From Candidatus Latescibacterota bacterium (GTDB taxonomy: Bacteria > Latescibacterota > UBA2968 > UBA8231), in contig JADZBP010000023.1 in assembly GCA_020852055.1 (NCBI GenBank), forward strand, positions 1 through 53,063: a stretch of DNA of 53,063 nucleotides. The letters are read 5' to 3'. Under the pieces are notes generated by a model, which did not search any database, had not been told where the DNA came from, and saw only the letters and a program-made list of their open reading frames with translations. Position numbers and translations under genes: made by a program. Of the stretch, positions 51,332 through 53,063 are shown one piece after another (the stretch's first letter is position 1; every line of letters starts with the position of its first letter).

Positions 51332-53063
51332 ATGCACGAGGATCGGGAACTCGAGCGCCTGGCCCGCGAGGCCCTGGCCTGTGACCCTGCCCTGGCTGCC
51401 CTTCCGCTGGGCCGGCTGGGTTTTGTCGAACCCGAACGGGCCTCGGCGGCCCTGGACCGCCTCGCCGGCGAGCCGCCCTTCCTGGCGCCGCTGCCGGCGC
51501 AGGTGCTGGTGGCCCTGGCCCGCACCGGGCGCCCCGACCAGGGCCTGAGCCACCTCGAGCGTTTTGTCGAGATCACCGGTTCCCGCCTCTCGCTCTACGC
51601 CCGCCTGCAGGATTATCCCCGCCTGGCCGACTACCTGATCCAGGTGCTCAGCCACAGCCGTTTCCTCACCGATATCCTGGTTCGCAACCCCGAGTACCTC
51701 TACTGGCTCTTCGAGGAGACCCCGCACCTCGAAGGGCACCTCGACAAACCGACCCTGGCCCGCCAGGCCCACCACCAGGTCATGGGGGAGGCGGGGCCGG
51801 CCCGGCGGCTGGAGGCGTTGCGCCGGTTCCAGCGCCGCGAACTGCTGCGCATCGGGGCGGCCGAGATCCTGGGGCTCAAGCCGGTGGCCCAGATCGGCCG
51901 GGAGCTGGCCGACCTGGCCGACGTGGTGGTGGAATGCGCCCTGGAGACCGCCACTGCCGAACTGGGCGGGCGGTACGGGCGGCCCCGCAGCGAGCGGGGG
52001 CAGTTGGCCCATTTCGGGGTGATCTGCCTGGGTAAACACGGCGGTCAGGAACTCAACTACAGCTCGGATGTGGACCTGCTTTTTGTCTACGATGAGGATG
52101 GTCAGACCCGGCCGCCCAAAGGCGGGGTGGCCATCAGCAACGACGAATACTTCACCCGCCTGGGCCGGCGCCTGATCCAGATGTTGTCCGAGGCCAGCGC
52201 CGAGGGTTTGCTCTACCGGGTCGATATGCGGCTGCGGCCCGAGGGTGAGGTGGGGCCGCTGGTGCGCTCGCTCTCGAGTCTGCGCCTCTACTACGAGTTA
52301 CACGGGCAACTGTGGGAGCGGCAGATGCTGATCAAGGCGCGCCTGGCCGCCGGCTCGCCCAAGGTCTGGGCCCGCTTCCGCGACCTGGTGGCCCCCTTTG
52401 TCTATCCGGCCCACTTCCAGGTCAGCCCCCAGGAGGAGATCCGCCGCATCAAGGAGCGCATCGAGAGCCAGATCCTCGAGCAACCCTCCCGCGACAACAA
52501 CATCAAACTGCGGGCGGGGGGTATCCGCGACATCGAATTCGTCGTCCAGTGCCTGCAGTTGCTCAAGGGTCGGGTGGAGCTCAAGGCCCGCAGCCACCAC
52601 ACCCTCGAGGCTATCCGCCAACTGGCCCGCACCCATGCCCTGAGCCACCAGGAGGCGGCCCAACTGCGGGAGGCCTACTGCTTCTTCCGCCGGGTCGAGA
52701 ATCTGCTGCAGATCGAGGAGGGGCGCTCCACCTATGCCCTGCCCGAGGACCCGGACGCCGCTCGGGGCCTGGCCATGGTGCTGGGGTTGGCTGACGCCGC
52801 AGCGCTGCAGGCGGTGGTGGAGGGGCACCTGGAGCGGGTGCGCCGGATCTTCGAGGGCATCTTCCACGCCGGTCCGCCCACCCCCGAGGACTGGGGGTGG
52901 TTGCTGGAGGCCGAGCCGGGCAACACCCGGGCGCGGGAGGCGCTCGCGGGCCGGGGTTTCGGCGACGCCGAGCGGGCCCACCACCACCTGGCGCAGTTGG
53001 TGCAGGGGGGCATGGTCACCAGCACGGGCCGCCTGCACCTCGAGGAACTGCTGCCCGAACTGA
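51332..53063 (+). CDS. glnE: Glutamine synthetase adenylyltransferase GlnE (3' end cut off)
   Basis: 577 residues are visible before the window ends. The N-terminal adenylyl-removing nucleotidyltransferase domain shows GKHGGQELNYSSDVDLLF (G234-F251, metal-binding D246 and D248), MRLRPEGEVGPLVRSL and GIRDIEFVVQCLQLLKG. The usual length is about 950 residues, so the second, adenylating domain lies outside. The enzyme adds or removes AMP on glutamine synthetase under control of P-II. The start ATG 51332 lies 9 bases after glnB and lacks a clear ribosome site, so translation may be coupled. Confidence 0.94.
   Translation, partial: MHEDRELERLAREALACDPALAALPLGRLGFVEPERASAALDRLAGEPPFLAPLPAQVLVALARTGRPDQGLSHLERFVEITGSRLSLYARLQDYPRLADYLIQVLSHSRFLTDILVRNPEYLYWLFEETPHLEGHLDKPTLARQAHHQVMGEAGPARRLEALRRFQRRELLRIGAAEILGLKPVAQIGRELADLADVVVECALETATAELGGRYGRPRSERGQLAHFGVICLGKHGGQELNYSSDVDLLFVYDEDGQTRPPKGGVAISNDEYFTRLGRRLIQMLSEASAEGLLYRVDMRLRPEGEVGPLVRSLSSLRLYYELHGQLWERQMLIKARLAAGSPKVWARFRDLVAPFVYPAHFQVSPQEEIRRIKERIESQILEQPSRDNNIKLRAGGIRDIEFVVQCLQLLKGRVELKARSHHTLEAIRQLARTHALSHQEAAQLREAYCFFRRVENLLQIEEGRSTYALPEDPDAARGLAMVLGLADAAALQAVVEGHLERVRRIFEGIFHAGPPTPEDWGWLLEAEPGNTRAREALAGRGFGDAERAHHHLAQLVQGGMVTSTGRLHLEELLPEL

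Overview
The window reads as chromosomal DNA of a high-GC (roughly two thirds G+C) diderm bacterium. An outer-membrane polysaccharide export lipoprotein of the Wza type, a bacterial tyrosine kinase of the Wzc type and a Wzx-like flippase imply an outer membrane and a surface polysaccharide. MurE carries the DNPR motif of meso-diaminopimelate ligases, and the division transpeptidase ends in a PASTA domain. The phylum cannot be fixed by reading alone; a deep-branching diderm outside the Proteobacteria is my inference. No insertion sequence, prophage, CRISPR array or rRNA is seen. Coding density is high and most genes lie in tightly overlapping same-strand operons.

Layout. (1) 1-4431: the 3' part of a GH38 alpha-mannosidase, tRNA-Ala(UGC) placed one base after a small membrane-protein gene on the minus strand, a thiolase and a minus-strand SSB-like gene. 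(2) 4715-10877: a six-gene plus-strand run of YyaL-type thioredoxin protein, cNMP-fold protein, PqqD-like protein, PF14907-type nucleotidyltransferase, Wza and cysteine synthase. (3) 10874-12682: minus-strand secreted protein and beta-lactamase-fold hydrolase. (4) 12702-16151: a sulfur/Fe-S operon of Cys-rich MerR regulator, A-type carrier IscA, cysteine desulfurase and rhodanese-MoeB fusion, with a clear promoter in front and a clear terminator behind. (5) 16168-29655: trmB, then a division and cell wall (dcw) cluster mraZ-rsmH-ftsL-ftsI-murE-murF-ftsW-murC-ftsQ-ftsA-ftsZ that lacks mraY, murD, murG, murB and ddl. (6) 29797-48315: a KptA-like RNA 2'-phosphotransferase with an Arg/Gly-rich tail, then a surface polysaccharide locus: Wzz/Wzc-like tyrosine kinase fused to a C-terminal SPOR domain, O-antigen ligase/polymerase, flippase, five glycosyltransferases, a methyltransferase, a membrane-inserted PHP protein, WbqC, PIG-L deacetylase, DegT aminotransferase and a WecA/TagO-type initiating transferase. 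(7) 48416-53063: LysM L,D-transpeptidase, RpiB, a frameshifted DapA-family gene (minus), and glnB-glnE (glnE runs off the end).

How it fits together. The WecA-like enzyme would load the first sugar on undecaprenyl phosphate, the glycosyltransferases extend it, the flippase and polymerase/ligase handle the repeat units, and the kinase plus Wza control length and export. The polysaccharide genes sit directly behind ftsZ, and the kinase carries a periplasmic SPOR domain, a module known to bind denuded septal peptidoglycan. My best candidate for something undescribed is therefore a polysaccharide-assembly kinase targeted to the division site. Other leads are the Cys-rich MerR regulator in front of sulfur-transfer genes, a PqqD-like/nucleotidyltransferase/Wza module without its usual HprK-like kinase, the missing dcw genes, and a compositional patch inside murF.
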